Below are positions 23,901 through 37,371 of a stretch of DNA of 64,000 nucleotides, piece after piece. The stretch is from Progne subis subis. Taxonomy: Eukaryota > Chordata > Aves > Passeriformes > Hirundinidae. Position numbers and translations under genes: made by a program. The notes beneath the pieces are model-generated. The model made no database searches, was not told the DNA's origin, and saw only the letters and a list, made by a program, of their open reading frames with translations. The stretch covers positions 62,001 through 126,000 of the forward strand of contig JAKJHU010000082.1 of assembly GCA_022316685.1 (NCBI GenBank), read 5' to 3'. The first letter of the stretch is position 1. The number at the start of each line of letters is the position of its first letter.

Positions 23901-23966
23901 CCAACAATGAAAAGCAAATTCAGTTAATTATAATCACCATTATCACCACCTCTAAATGTAAGCCAG
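17989..23966. other. 6-kb AT-rich stretch with no recognised gene
   Basis: I find no supported coding region. It contains T-rich tracts at about 18139-18195, 19604-19621 and 21948-21972 and a short tandem duplication at 19278-19327. The open frames here are short and lack family features. Confidence 0.5.
19278..19327. repeat. Perfect 25-bp tandem duplication
   Basis: Two identical 25-bp copies (AATTAACAATGGAGAAGAGG followed by TATGG) lie head to tail, consistent with a recent slippage or repair duplication. Confidence 0.9.
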
Positions 23967-24117
23967 TGTCTTGGTTTGAAAGACAGGTATCTGCTAGGGA
24001 GAGGCAGGGCCTCTCTAGGAATGGTGAATTCCAATCCCTTCCCTCTAAGTTATTATAATTTAGAAGATTTAAGAGGCTTTTTAGTCAGAGCTATGGAGAA
24101 AGGAATAACAGTCCTTT

Positions 24118-24796
24118 TGAGACGTTAATTTTGAGGAACTAAGGATTTTTAGGAAAGTTAAGATAATAAGCTGCTGAATTAGCTGAAGTAGATAGGTAAT
24201 CTTTGTTCGCAGTTAACAGAAGCCGGATCTTAGATAAGCTACCCCAGATCTTGTAACTCATTTCTTGTCAGCTTTATGTTTATGTAGTTGTGCTTGTAAT
24301 GAAAAACAAAATGTGGTAAATAGGACATAAGATAGCTGCAGATTTCCTGCTTAAAGGACCCATTGAACACAGGAAACTGTAAGTTCTACCAAGGATTCAT
24401 TTGTCACAAATGCATTGAAAAGGCAGAAAGGTCAGGACGAGGAAGACTCATCTTACTTCCTCGTTTTGGGTGACCCCTCCCCAGAATAGACCCCCGACTC
24501 ATTTTAAGAAACAAAGTACGCATGCTTAATAGCCTTTTTGCCAATTAGCATACGAAGCGAGGAATTGGAGGTGACAGGGTTATGAATATGCATTTGTATT
24601 TTGGATATTCAACACTTTTGTAAATAAAAGGGTTTGTAATTACCTGTGAATTTCGCAGTGCGAATTAGGGAAATACCCCGCGTGCCTGCCGGCCGTAATA
24701 AACATACGCTTTCTAACTTTAAACTGTTAGAGAGTCTTTGTCCGTCACAGTTGGGTATTGTTACTAGATCAGTACCCATATTTCTTTAATAAGTCA
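24118..24796 (+). mobile_element. Nested LTR-like element Y, copy 1 (4-bp target duplication)
   Basis: 679 bp from TGAGACG to AATAAGTCA, with imperfect terminal inverted repeats of about 11 bp and the duplication CTTT on both sides (24114-24117 and 24797-24800). The host LTR resumes exactly across the site. A 4-bp duplication and AATAAA signals (near 24624 and 24697) fit a class I solo LTR. A second copy is at 52353-53002 plus 46087-46116. Confidence 0.8.
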
Positions 24797-24843
24797 CTTT
24801 ACTCGTAAATATAAGAGGACAAACAAACAACAACAGTTACAGC

Positions 24844-24895
24844 AATAATAATAATAATAATAATAATAGTAATAGTAATAATAATAATAGTAATA
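24844..24895. repeat. AAT-type microsatellite inside LTR
   Basis: About 52 bp of AAT repeats with AGT interruptions, within the ERVL-type LTR. Confidence 0.9.
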
Positions 24896-25387
24896 AACAG
24901 ACCCAAGAACCCTGAGGGGCTTTGTCTCACTAGCCCCAGGCAGTCTGATCTCTTTGGACCCCGAGAGCACCAAGCCAAAACGGTGGAAACTCGGGGCTGA
25001 TGGCTGGAAATGTTGGGATGTCCAGGCAGGCACTGGGAATGTCCTGGCCGGCAAAGTGAGCAGTGCTGAAGAAGCCACGGCGGCTGGACAGGGGCTGACC
25101 CAGCTCCAGCAGAGCAGGCGAGGGGCGAGGGGCTCTGAATTCCTGGGCGCTCCAGCAGATGATAGAATTCCCAGGACCAGACCCTCCGTTAACAGTGGAC
25201 TATTCACGCAGAAAGCCGTCACCCGACCGTCCTCTCTGAAACTGAGAGCAGAAGAAACCATCCTCAGCTCCTGGAGCACCCGCGCCTTTCCCTCCCCCTC
25301 AAACTAAGTGATCTACTGCCCTTGCCACTTCTTTTGTGTGGGTCAAGTATCCTTTAAGCATCGGTATTTAGTCTCTTAGCAACTTTT

Positions 25388-25408
25388 GGGGGGGGGGGGG
25401 GGGGGGGG
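25388..25408. repeat. Run of 21 G residues
   Basis: Expansion of the C run near the 5' end of ERVL-type LTRs (8-9 C in the young provirus), read here on the opposite strand. Confidence 0.9.
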
Positions 25409-25924
25409 TGGAGGGAATTCTGTAGGGAAAGAAAAGAAACAAAATTTAACTTAACCTCCAACAGCCAAATGATTGCAAATGCTGCATAATTTTTCACTTC
25501 CAACAGCACTGATGTGTTTTGTGCCCTACTATAATATGTTAATTAAATACTTTAGGGGAAAAAAAAAAATTAAATAGTTGGTATAGCAACCTAAGCCTTT
25601 AAGCAGATGCATTCACTCTCTGAATCCCTGTTAAGTAATTGAATGAAAAACTGTTGACCCCTGTTGTGTTGCATAAAGCAGGACAGAGGGCATTTAAAGG
25701 GAAACCTCTGCCTTTCCAAAATACCAGACAGAGATACATCCAAAAATTAAATAGGGAACAGGAAGAAACAGGAATAAAGGATTGTCTCTTGTGTATAGAA
25801 AGTGGGATTTCCAGTGAGAAATGCTGTTCATCAGACTCGAGCATCTTACTTACTACTCATGAGAAATCTGGTAGAGATAAGCCTCATGCAACAACACAAA
25901 TACTTCTCTGACATTCTCATAAGA

Positions 25925-26757
25925 GAGGTGTGGCAAGATTTCGGTAGTGGCTTCCCTGTGTCCAGTGGAGGCAGTGCCAGCCGGCTCCAGGGTGGACCTG
26001 CCACTGTCCAAGGCCAAGTGATGGTGGAAGTGCCTCTGGGAGAACATATTCAAGGAGGAGGGGAAAAACCTGCTGGGGAGAGAAGCAACAATATGTGAGA
26101 GAAACACCAGGGTCAGTAAAGAGGAAGGGGGAGGAGCTGAAGTGGGACCAGAGATTCCACGGCAGCTGGTGGTGCGGACAGGGAGGAGTAGAGATCTACT
26201 TGCATCTGGTGCAGGACCTGGAGCAGGTGGATGCCTGCATTACTGGAGGAGTTCAAGGCTAGGCTAAATGGGGCTGTGAGTAACCTGTCCTAGTGGAAGG
26301 TGTCCCTGTCCATGGATGGGGTTTGGAACAAGATGGTTTTTAAGGTCCCTTTCAGCCCAGACCTTCTATGGTTCTCCTCAGAGGAGACTGTGACCTCCAT
26401 GGGAAGAAGATCCTGCATGGTGGCAGGACCTGTGGAGAGAGGGACTCACAGTGGGACAGAGGAAGAGTGTGAGGAGAATGGAGTGGCAGATGCGGAATAA
26501 ACTGACTTCAACCCACCTTCCTTGACACCCTATACCGGTCAAGGGAAGAAACTGAAAGTCAAAAGAAATTGGGAGTAAGGCTGAGCCCAGGAGAAAGGGA
26601 GGGGTAAGGGGAAATTCTCTTAACTTGAGTGATATCTCCTTGTCTTTATCTCAACCCATGAGCCTTTCTTATTTTCTGTCCCTCTGTCCACCTGAGGAGG
26701 GGAGTGATAGAGAAGTTGGTAGGCACCTTTTGCCCAGTCAGGGTGAATGCACTAGAG
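25925..26757 (+). repeat. Old interspersed repeat, probably LTR-derived
   Basis: GC-rich block unlike its AT-rich surroundings, with a GAATAAACTG segment near 26497 and a tail (TCTCAACCCATGAGCC near 26650, then GAGGAGGGGAGTGATAGAG) that resembles an abundant avian repeat. The boundaries are approximate and the family was recognised by general appearance only. A CR1 tail lies inside it. Confidence 0.4.
26225..26384 (+). repeat. CR1 LINE 3' tail
   Basis: Contains a diverged form of the standard CR1 end: GGTGTCCCTGTCCATGGATG, GGTCCCTTTCAG and a terminal TTCTATGGTTCT. CR1 is the dominant bird LINE and its copies are usually 5'-truncated, as here. Confidence 0.75.
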
Positions 26758-29133
26758 GTAAACACAGAGCAAGCACAGGGGTAGAAAGAGGAAAAAAAAA
26801 ATAAATCCCAGAGCTGCAAAACTGTAAGCAAAATTGAAAGTTTACTGTTTGTGACACAATAGTTCCAGCCCTAATTCAAGTACAAACTTCAACTCACAGC
26901 AGACCACTTTGTTCAAGAAGCTTTTTCACCTGTGCAGTGCATGCAGGCAGGTGTATTCTCCATCCTCTCCACAGGGGAGCAGCAAGCATCGTCTTCAGAT
27001 TTTAATTACAGATGAAGTGTTTACACTTGTTGATTTTCTTGCTGGGAGATCATCTTTCCCTCTTCACAAGTTCTTCTAAAATCAACTTATTTTATTTTTA
27101 TTTTACATATATGATAAAACTACTCAGCTGGTGAGGAGGCACTTCAGGGGTGAAGGAAAATCTTCACTTCCCTGATCACAGGGAGCTTCTGCTTACCCAC
27201 AGTTTTAACTCCTTGTGCTTACCACTGCTTATTCCGTAAAGCCTTTACTCTCACCTCTGCTCATTTAATTTGTATTTTCCTCACCCTTAGGCAGTGGAAG
27301 TGGTGCATATTTCACTTCTCAGCTGGGCCTCCTAATAAGCTTGTTACTGCTTGGGGCCAGGGTAATCAGGAGACGAGTCAGGATGTCCAGCAGAGAACCA
27401 ACACAAAATTGAAAACCAGACTAAAAAGTGAGGTTGGAGCTTGATCCTAGGCTTAGGAAAGCAGGTACACCAGTCTGAAGGAGAGCAAGTGCCTCGTCAC
27501 TGCTGACTATGACAAAGATCTGGCATTAACAAGCACCGTTCTCTTAATATCCCGTTTTTAATAGAATTCAAAAAAAAAAAAAAAAAAAAACCCAAAAAAA
27601 CCCCCACCAAAACCAAAGAAGTTTGATTGGTTTGTAGCCACAGACAGTTGTTCAACATGCAGTACATCACCTTTTAATGCAGCGTGGCCCTAAATTTTAA
27701 ATGTACAGGTTTGCAGCTGCTATATTTGTTCTGGCTAACACTGCTGCAGTGTTCGCTTTGAGCTGAAGTTATTCCTCTGTGGTCTGAATAGCAGCACAGG
27801 CATGCCTCGCCTTGAGGAAATGAAGATGCTTACTCTGGGAATAATCAAGTTCAAAAAGACCCCAAAAGTGAGCCAACCCAGCAACCAAAACGCATCAGGC
27901 AAAGGACGTGTGTTTGACCACGAGGATATGGACAAAGTACACAAGGGCTGGAGAGGAATCAGGGAGAGACAGACAGTAATTCCAGTCATTCTTTAAAATG
28001 CTTTTATAACTTTTATAGTTTCCAAACAATGACAGGACTCACTTTGTAACACTAATACATAAAACAATACGGCTTCATATAGCAGGAGTAAGAAATAGAT
28101 TGGAAAAGCTGATGCATTCAGACCTTAGTATCAGTATTCATGCAGACTGTGGTAACAGTGTGCTGTTGTAGTTGCTTAATATCCATGAAAAATAGTCCCT
28201 CTTAAGCATCTTGTAGAGATTCATTTAATGCCTTTCAGATTTCTGCAAAGGGGAATGAAATGCTGTGATTTCTCTCTCATGTGAGCATTAAAAAGCCCTT
28301 GTTCTGTGGGAAATGTGTCTCAACCAAAATGAGATTTTTTTTTTTAAGGTTCTCTTCTAAATTGTGTAATATTAAATTTCATCAAGTCCTGTACCTTATC
28401 CAACATTTTTCACGTGTTCTCAAAAAAGAACAAACCCATTGTGAATAATTTTTCTATATTCCACGAGTGAATTTTAGTAGGCCCTAATACTTTGAAAATA
28501 TTAGGTTAATGTAAATTATTAAAAAAAAAATATTCAGACAGCTCTCATCTATGTATTTCTGGTACTAATTGTGTTACTATATCAGTTCTCAGTTCAGTTT
28601 GCTAATGCAGAAATACACAGTTATATTAAAAAATCCTTTCCTTTGGCACTGTATACTCTTAACTTTCCCTCTGGCTCAAATAATATACTCCTCAAATACA
28701 ACATTTCTCATTCCCCGTCAGTCATAATAGCTGTAGTTTTTGTAGTGTACAGTGGTTACAAATAGTTCTGAAGTCAAAGACAGTTTGAATGACTATAAAA
28801 TGTAGATTCATATTAGGTGGTCAATGGAGTGACCTCATAAATGAATCAAATTACATTGCTTGTATCTATAAGCAGAAGTGGTAGAAGGAAATTTGTAATA
28901 ATTCATCATCCATTTCTTTGTCTGGGATAAAGGCTTCTGACACTAAATACGATATATTACTTATCCAGCTTTAGAGCAATGAACAAGCCTTAAAGCCTAC
29001 AAGGGGTTTGTTCTTACCAGATGGTGACCTTGAGAGCAAATCCCCATCCCTGGTCTGGTCTGGCTGCTGCCTCTAGTGTGCCTTCCTAACAGTGAAAACT
29101 TCTCAGTTGTGGAGATTTGAATATCACCAATTC

Positions 29134-29165
<32 letters not shown>

Positions 29166-31321
29166 CCCCCAATAGAACATAGCAAAATAATTCTGCTGCT
29201 AGAAACATAAGTCAAGGGTGGCTGTTTCTACAGGCAAAATGTTGAATGAAGGACAAACAATAAGGCTTATGAAAATTACAAAAAATGAGTACTGTAAATT
29301 CTACTATTTCTTAAGTCACAGGAATTACATGAGGCAGAAGACAAAGCTGTCCAAGAAAAGTAGAAACACACAATTTGCACAGAGTGCAAGAAAAAGCAAT
29401 ATATTCCTGAGAATTATATACACACAGATGCTATTAACCTCAGTATTATGCAAAAATGAAAAAGGGTGTCCAAGTATCAGCATGTGGTACACAGGACACA
29501 CTTTTTTTTTTTTGTTTTCTTACTCTCCCACTTTTCCTTCCTCAAAAAACTCCACATGTATTCACAAATGTGTTGCAAAGTCAGACAAGCATCACCAGAT
29601 CAATTATTTCTAATGATCAAATTCAAAAACCTTTAAATTCCCCAAAATTAAATATACACAGTAAAAAAATCATTACCATTGCTTAAACTGGAAAGATAAA
29701 GGGAATAAATAACATCCATTAAAGGTTCAGGTTATGCTAAGGAAAACTATTCACCACACAAATTTAGCACTTATGCATGAAAATACAATTAACACAAAAG
29801 CTTATAACCATTCCGAAGAACCTATTATGGCCCATCATGTAAATGGTTACACATAATGACACAGCCATTATGGCCTGTAGGGCTCTGAATCAGTGAATTA
29901 AAATTTCTCTGGGTGAAAAAGACTGAGCAAACAGGCTCAAAGGAGCTGTTACAATAAACTATGCTAAGACCTGTCTAACCAACTCCCAATTGCACGTTAA
30001 CCCACTAACATAAGTTGAATTGTTAAATTTTGGAAAATTCAGTTAGTTACAGTACAGAAAACAATATTAAAAGTCACTGTTCTTGAATACGTATAGTATA
30101 GATATCACCGTCCTTTACTGTTTCAAGAAAGAAAGTTGTTTCAGGTGCAAGTTGCAGATAACTCTTAGAGGGTGGATTTCTTTTTTTCCCTATCAAGTGG
30201 GGCATTTAGATGAGAATGGAAATAGGGTCACTACCAGCTCTTTTAAACTGGATGTCTGTGTCTTACCTTCATCCCAGAACAAATCCATTTGGGGAAAATC
30301 ACATAATACAAATATTGCCCATGAAATCATGGACCTCCTACTACCTTTCTTAAGGCAAACAATAAAACTTAGACATATTTATTAATAATATATGATTTTT
30401 CTATTGCAACTTTCATTTCTGAAGCTCTGCTTTAGCTTTGCTGCAAGGTAGTGATATTCTACTCATTTTGTGGATGGCAAACATGGCAAAACAGTCCAAA
30501 CAAAAGGGCAGGAAAGCTGAAATCTGAACTCTGAGAGTGCCAAGTTCTGTCTTGTGCTAGTCGGTGAGATATTAGTGATGCTTCAGTTAATGTTCGGTTC
30601 ATGACAAGACTTCAGTGCAGCCTTGCCTTGACAACATACTTTTCTTTCAACCAAGTCTCTAGATAGGAGTAAAGGCTATTAAAAGAAGCTTGCATTTTCA
30701 AACCTATTAAACAACTACACCATTGTCTGATTTTGAGAAGCTTATTTTGAAATATTTAGAAGGACCTGATCATCACACCTGCATTCTAAAACTTCTGCTA
30801 GATATTTGCAGAAATCTAAATGTCAGCTCTCCATAATAGTAAAGTCCAACTATTCCTCTAATACTCCTGGTTTTTAAAACCCCTTCCCCAAACAATGCAA
30901 TGTTTTCCACTTTTTTCAAGGACATATGAGGTTTTGTTGGTGGCTCCCCAGATACTCACCCATCTGGCGTCCCTTTTGGTTTATCTCTCTATAGATGGAT
31001 GACTGCAATTTGGAATAGGTGGATAAAATTCCTGTGCAGCCCCTGGCCATCCATGGGAATGGCAACCTTCTGTACCCAGCAGTGCCCAAGAGATGCCATT
31101 TCCATGCGCAGCTCTGTGCAACAGCCAAACCGAGCTCCCAATTCCCACTTCACGTAAACTGTGACTCAGATCACTGAGATGGGGCAACATTTTATCAATG
31201 TCACTGAGAGAGTAGAATCAGTCCAAATCCACAAGCTTTGGGATTTTTGTTAATTATTGTGTGCCTGATGGAAGCCTGCATTTCTTTTTGAACAAATTAT
31301 ATTTCAAACATCTCCATCTCA

Positions 31322-31352
<31 letters not shown>

Positions 31353-34300
31353 CCCCTCCAGGGTTGCCTCTTTATTTTCATAGAGAATAAAAAGATGTCT
31401 CCTTTGCATGCACTAGGCAGGTGTTGAACTGAGCACAGGCGAATCCCCCAGGTGACTGGATGTCCACAGTCCAATTGACTACACTCCTCCTTCCAATAAG
31501 CAGGTAAGGCAAAAAATGGAACAATTTTCCTTCTCTACTGCTTGCTGCTCAGTTGCAGCAATGGATGGTGAGGCAGCACCATATCTCACTCCAAGCAGAC
31601 CTTTTTCACCTGCATGCCCAGAATTTTGAGATGTTTATAAATAAGTAAAAACCTATCTGTATTTAATGCAATGTGATATTTGCATAATTACTTTTCAAGG
31701 TAACAAGTATAACAGAAGCCAAACCACAGAAAGCTGAATATTTTCAGAGCACCCTGTGCTCTAAATAAACAAAGATCTCTTGTCAATAAACACAGAACTC
31801 TTGTATCAAATTACAGAGAAGTTTAGAACTAACATAATTTATTTAGGGAACAATAAGTATCTATTTTTGCTGGGCAGGTGGCCAAGGTGAACAAATGAAA
31901 GACATATATGTAATCGAATATTAGATGAGCCATCATTTCATTTCCCACAATTTGTCTCTTGGATATCTGTAACCAACCCTACTGTACAAAACAATATAGA
32001 ATAAAGGTGGCTGTCAAACTACCTCCTCCAAAGCCAAGAAAACAGTTAGGCTGAAGCAAATAATGAAATTTGAGATGATGGTTCTTCTTGTTAAATCATG
32101 AAATCAAGACCAACTACAACTATTGTTTTAAGTAAGAGCATTTTAAGTAAATAAAGCAGAACAATAAATACATAGAACAAGCCTGTTAAAACTGTTCTGT
32201 TTTAGATGTTAATGTTATGGTCTAATGCTGCTGAGAAATATATTCTAAAAACTAGGAGGTTCTGCAAACATAATTAGAAGAGAGAAAAAAATTGAAAAAG
32301 GAACTAATAAAGTGGTTTGAACCATGTCTCTTTTTTAAAAAATGCAAAATCACAACTTGTAGTCTCCCTAATATGTCTTAAGTTAAAAGCATCTGGATAA
32401 TGTAGTTTGAAAATATACGCAGAACTCAAATAAATAGAAAAAAAGGACTAGATATTAGCAAATAGATTAAAAAAAACCCCATGAAATATGTGTCCATAAA
32501 TGTAAGGTTTTGGCTACTTGCTCCTGCCATAGAAAACAGAATCAGAAGTGGAACTGGAACAAAATTCAGAATGGTAAAGTCTAGCTAGTAAAAGACAAAC
32601 AAAATTACTGGAGATCAGAGAGGATTAATTTACACAGAAAAATTAAACATGAACTTTTTTGTGTTACGAAATACCTCAATCTCTCACTAACATTTCCAGG
32701 AAAGTAAGAGAACAAAGTTCTCAATATCCATCCAAGTGACAGCAAAGCAAGGATAAAGTAACAGCCTGCCTGAAAGGTATAAACGTCTGAGAGCAGGGAG
32801 AAAGCTTCCCAGGTACCATGATGCAACAGTGTTCAGAATTTACTGCTATCGTTTAAGCAGCTGGTATTACAAAAAAATTAAAACAAGAGTGAATTTGTTA
32901 CATATTGCAAATTCTTTTCTGATGCTGTCCAATATTAGAGAGAGTGCACAGGACAACAATAGCCTGTCTCATCCAGTAAAGAACGTTTCAGCTTCAGGAA
33001 GAGGAGAATTTTATCTTTAAAAGAACATTTATTATGATCTGCATGTCACAGGAATGTCACCTACCAGCTAGAAAGCTCTTGTTCCAGCCTCAACAAGAGA
33101 AATGAACAGAGTAGTTTGACCAGCCTGAGTACCATACCCATATAGACCACGTGTAGCTCAAAAACCCAACCCAGGGAATAGTTTTGCTTCTGTTTCCTGG
33201 CACAAGTTCTTTCTTCATAAAATGGGAATATTTTGCTTTCTTGGCTACACAGAATTTGTATTTCATTATTTGCTAGATACAAAGTGCTTCAAAAATTCAT
33301 AGGAAAATTTGGTTCTTTCCCCTGCATTTCTTTTGCCATACATAGGTTAAACAACATTTCAGAGAGAAATCTCAATTGTCAAGAGGTCTTATAGCTATGC
33401 AAATATTTTTAATAAAGTTCATTGCAATTTTTTTCCCTCTTCTTCACAAAAATAACTAAGACAGGCTCTATAAATTATAGGATTTTGGCCTTCAAATAAA
33501 AACCTCCTGGACGTGCCCTCACATTTTTTAATGTGTTACTTACCATGAGATTTTTGCATTGCTTTTTTTTAGCAGCTCATGGCAAGAAACAAACATAGTA
33601 AATCTAAAATCAAGCCATTAATTCTACTGTAATTCAAATGAAATATGAATATCTCACAAGACTCATAAGCTGAAGAGGAAAAGGTTTCAGCTATTTTTTT
33701 TTTTATTAATTAAAAAAAGACCCTCAAAACTTGCATTCTCAAAAACATTGGCTAGGATTATCTCACCCCAGCATACACTCTGAGCAGAAATGACATTGTA
33801 TTTTCTGGCAATTTAACCCTTTGAAATGCTTAGTCTTTTCTCAGAAAGCCTGCACAGAAAGTATTATTTCTTCATTTTAATGTTACTAAATATATACCTG
33901 ATTTGCACAGACAGCTCTGAATGGGTTAACTCTTGCTCTGTCAGCAGTGTATCTGAAGGTGAGAAGCCACAGTGAGGTCATAAGAAAACCTAACCATCCA
34001 GAAACACAATTTTTCAAAGCAGTTTTTTGAACATCATGAGACAATACAAACTAACAGTGCAGAACCCAGTGCTCCAAGAACTCCTCTTAGGCTAAAGAAG
34101 CAGTGTAATTTTGTCATGGATTTGCAGCACTCTGGATTCAGTGCACAACAGGTGAGCTGGATGGTCACATTCAGGCAGTGTAACAGCTCCCTGTGACTTG
34201 GATGTTTCCAGAATGTAATAACAGTGAGGTGGGATGAAAACTCTGCCCAGTGTCCTACCCACAGTCTCCAACAGGGACCAGCAGCAAAGTGTAAGTATAG

Positions 34301-34970
34301 GAATGGAGATATTTTCTAAGCTTTCAGAAGGTGTGGCTTAAGGGTTTTGTCAGCCACAGAGAGCCTCTTGGTATCCAACAGCTCACGAGGGTTTTCTCTG
34401 AATTTGTGTGCTGCCCATTTGAGATCTTGACAATTTTTGCCGGTATTATAACCCCTGTGCCAGGAGTTTCACTCTCTTCAGCAGTAAAATCAAACATAAG
34501 CTTAGAAGGTCCTTATACCCACCTGATATTTAAAATTTCTTTCCACCAGATAAAGCCTCTAATTGCCTAACTTCTTTATGAATGTCTACAATCATGGAAA
34601 AAAGTATTTCCAATCAGTAACTCAAATGGAACTAAAATAAGACATTTGCAAAGGGACTTTCTAACAGAAGTGCCAAATAAATGTAGGTGAATCTTGTTAA
34701 AAATGTCTCAGGATGATATTTGGAAATTTGAAATGGAGAACATAATAGTCACTGTAAGATCTATGTTTTTCCCTTATTCACCACTGTTGATATATATTTA
34801 TATGTGCTTGGGTGATATTATTTTAAAATAATAACTCTTGCATAACTTGCCTTTGGGCAGTTATACCTTCCTAATTTTTCCAACATTTATTCAGAAGTAT
34901 ACAAGTGGTAAAGAAAATGCTTTAGATAATTCTTTTGAAAACTCTGCAGTACAAGTTATCTCTACCTGCT

Positions 34971-34974
<4 letters not shown>
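26758..34974. other. 8.2-kb AT-rich stretch with no recognised gene
   Basis: No coding region, RNA gene or element that I can support. Homopolymer runs occur at 27571-27590 (A), about 29138-29165 (T) and about 31327-31352 (T). The open frames are short and lack domains. Confidence 0.5.

Positions 34975-35007
<33 letters not shown>
34975..35007. repeat. Run of 33 A residues
   Basis: Uninterrupted A tract three bases before the left target duplication of the solo LTR at 35017. Confidence 0.9.
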
Positions 35008-35010
<3 letters not shown>

Positions 35011-35016
35011 GGGAAT

Positions 35017-35297
35017 TGTCGCTAGAGGACACAATAAGATACTCACAGAATCTGGCCTTACGAAGATGAAGGCTGAAGAAAGAAGAACTGTATTGTTTAT
35101 AAAGACTTCACTTACATAGATTCTGAACAATGACCAGGGATTGGAGAACAAGGTTACCACTCCTCCATTCCACTGCCAGACTAGAAGTCAATTAGTTGAC
35201 TCTCATCAGAGAGGAATGTGGAAAACACCATTGTTTACAGTACAAACTGTGAGAACTTAGCTACAGAGTTGTAAACATCTCACAAAATATAGCAACA
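35017..35297 (-). mobile_element. Short solo class II LTR (281 bp)
   Basis: On the minus strand it reads TGTTGCTA to TAGCGACA, an 8-bp inverted repeat with one mismatch. The perfect 6-bp duplication GGGAAT lies at 35011-35016 and 35298-35303. Six-base duplications are usual for class II elements. The same family is at 55322-55610, where the sense strand has a TATAAG box. Confidence 0.88.
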
Positions 35298-35303
35298 GGG
35301 AAT

Positions 35304-37371
35304 TATATTTATCATTCTTGTTGTCACTGGTGGAAATCTATCTGGAGAATAAATCATGGGACAATGTCTCTGAGTTAAGCAAAATCAAGTTCTGCATCTT
35401 CTGCACATCCATGAACCGACCTTAAAGGAGACTGTGGTAGGAGTTTAGAAGTAGATGAGGCCACCACAGTGTGGAGAAATTTGGTAAACAAGCTGGTCAT
35501 TTTATCTTGTATAGATCTTTTCTAATCAAATAGTCATCCAGTGAATTATTTACTAAGGAATAAATTTCAAATGAGCCCTCATTCAAGTCTGGTTTTGCTA
35601 TAAAACTAGAGGACAAATCATCAAAAGTTTATCCAGCCAAACATCCATTTGACTCAGTTAAACACATTAAAAGTAGACAAAAAAATAGAAGTAGATAAAC
35701 AATAAAAAAAGCCCTATCAGCTGAGTTTATTCTTAATTAAACACAACAGACCAACTGTGCTGTACACCTCAGGAAACATCAGGGGCTACAGAAAGCTCCA
35801 GATTAGATTACCATGTATCATCCACAAACTCACTATGACTTTTGCTCAGCTACAGGCATATTTTATGTTCCACATGGAGTTTTTTAGAAGGTTAACCAGA
35901 AAATTCCGCTCACAGTTTTGTTATTTTTTTGTCCTCTCTTAAAGCACTTCTTTTGCCTATGAATAAATGTATTTGACAAACAGGCACCTGTGGTATTTAA
36001 TGCAGCACCTGAAAATGCTCTTCTGAGGACAACATTATGGGCTTTTGTATCCTAAGCACCACAGGATTTAGGGACTTTGAGACACATAGCTCTTAGAAAC
36101 ACCCTATTAATACAGCACTGAAAGTGGGCTAATAAAACAGCCTATTCAATGGGATATTCTAAACTCAGTGCGGTATTAAGGCAATAATTAACATTTTATT
36201 AACCCCAGAAGTGACAAAGTTTGCTTGTGTCTGCCCAGACCAGAGTGCTCTGAAACCTCTTGGAACCTGTTGGAGGATACAGACAACCAACACATAAACA
36301 CTTGAAAGCCATAAGCTCATCTACTCCACCAAGGGCAAGTTTACTCAATTCTTATTTCCCGGACACAATCAGGGAGGAGGGAACAGAAAAGCAAGGAAAA
36401 ACAGACTACAGCTACTACAGCTGGATTTCAGGTGCTGTAACCTCTGCAGTGCTGCAATCTCCTTTTCACAGTGTGGAAGAAGACATGGGTGATGGCCCTT
36501 CTTTCTTTCACACATACCAGAAAGTCTCAAAAATCATGGTCTCAGTGCTGCAGAAGGAAGAAATTTTTGCCAAGATTTCCAGTGCAAGTACAGAAAAATA
36601 AGAAGGTTTCTGCGTTGTTCATTGTCTGAATCTGCACAAAGACCAGAGCTAATCTGAGCCTTTAAAATTTGGAAAAGGTATGTTGCCTCTGGCAAGTACA
36701 TACAACTTGTATATTCAAAGTTTCACTCGCACCTATTTGTCAAATTCAATACATCAGGGAAACCACCCTACCACACATCTTTTATACTGTGATGCTATTG
36801 TTACAGAATCACTTTTCCATTATTTCAATTTCCTTCCCTGGATAGATGGAAACGTAAAGCTGAGGACACTTCCTCAGTGTTTCAGTGAAAAGCATTTTCA
36901 GGATTGACCTTGAACAATCTTAACCATTACTTATCCGATCAAAACCCCACAAGTAAGCTTTGGACAAAGGGCAGGAGGGAACTAAAGATAAAGCCTAACA
37001 CGTTCATTTCATCACCAGAAAAAAGCAAATCCTAGCCAGCTGTATTATTAGTCCAATTTCAAAAGCAAACCATAGTACTCAACAAATAACAATGATTCTT
37101 ACTTCAAGGTTTTTTTTTTTTCTCACTTCCTGCCAATGTAACACTTGACAGCATGACATTAATTAGAGGAACAGAAAGTGCCAGAGATACTGAAAGGGAA
37201 TGGCTGACAAACTCATGGTAATTGAAAACTAATTTTATTTATCTAGCAAATAATCACTACCTGTTCAATATTTAATTTCAAAAATGGAAGGGATGCGAAA
37301 GCCCACCCTTCATTTTTGTTATCATAAAGCCTGATTAAACCCTTATAAAAAATTATATATATATTCTCCTA
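35304..37371. other. AT-rich gap, no recognised features
   Basis: No supported gene, RNA or repeat apart from short homopolymer runs. Confidence 0.45.

Larger units (their letters stand above)
23967..25463 (-). mobile_element. Solo ERVL-type LTR split by a nested LTR
   Basis: In sense (minus) orientation it begins TGTTGGAGG at 25463 and ends CCAAGACA at 23967. The flanks GCCAG (23962-23966) and GCCAA (25464-25468) form a 5-bp duplication with one mismatch. A 679-bp element occupies 24118-24796. The LTR also contains an AAT-type microsatellite (24844-24895) and a run of 21 G residues (25388-25408), both expansions of repeats seen shorter in sister LTRs. Confidence 0.88.

Noticed and set aside
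24794..25307. 117- and 161-codon frames containing a tyrosine repeat
   Set aside because: Part of the ERVL-type LTR; the tyrosine run is the AAT microsatellite read on the minus strand.
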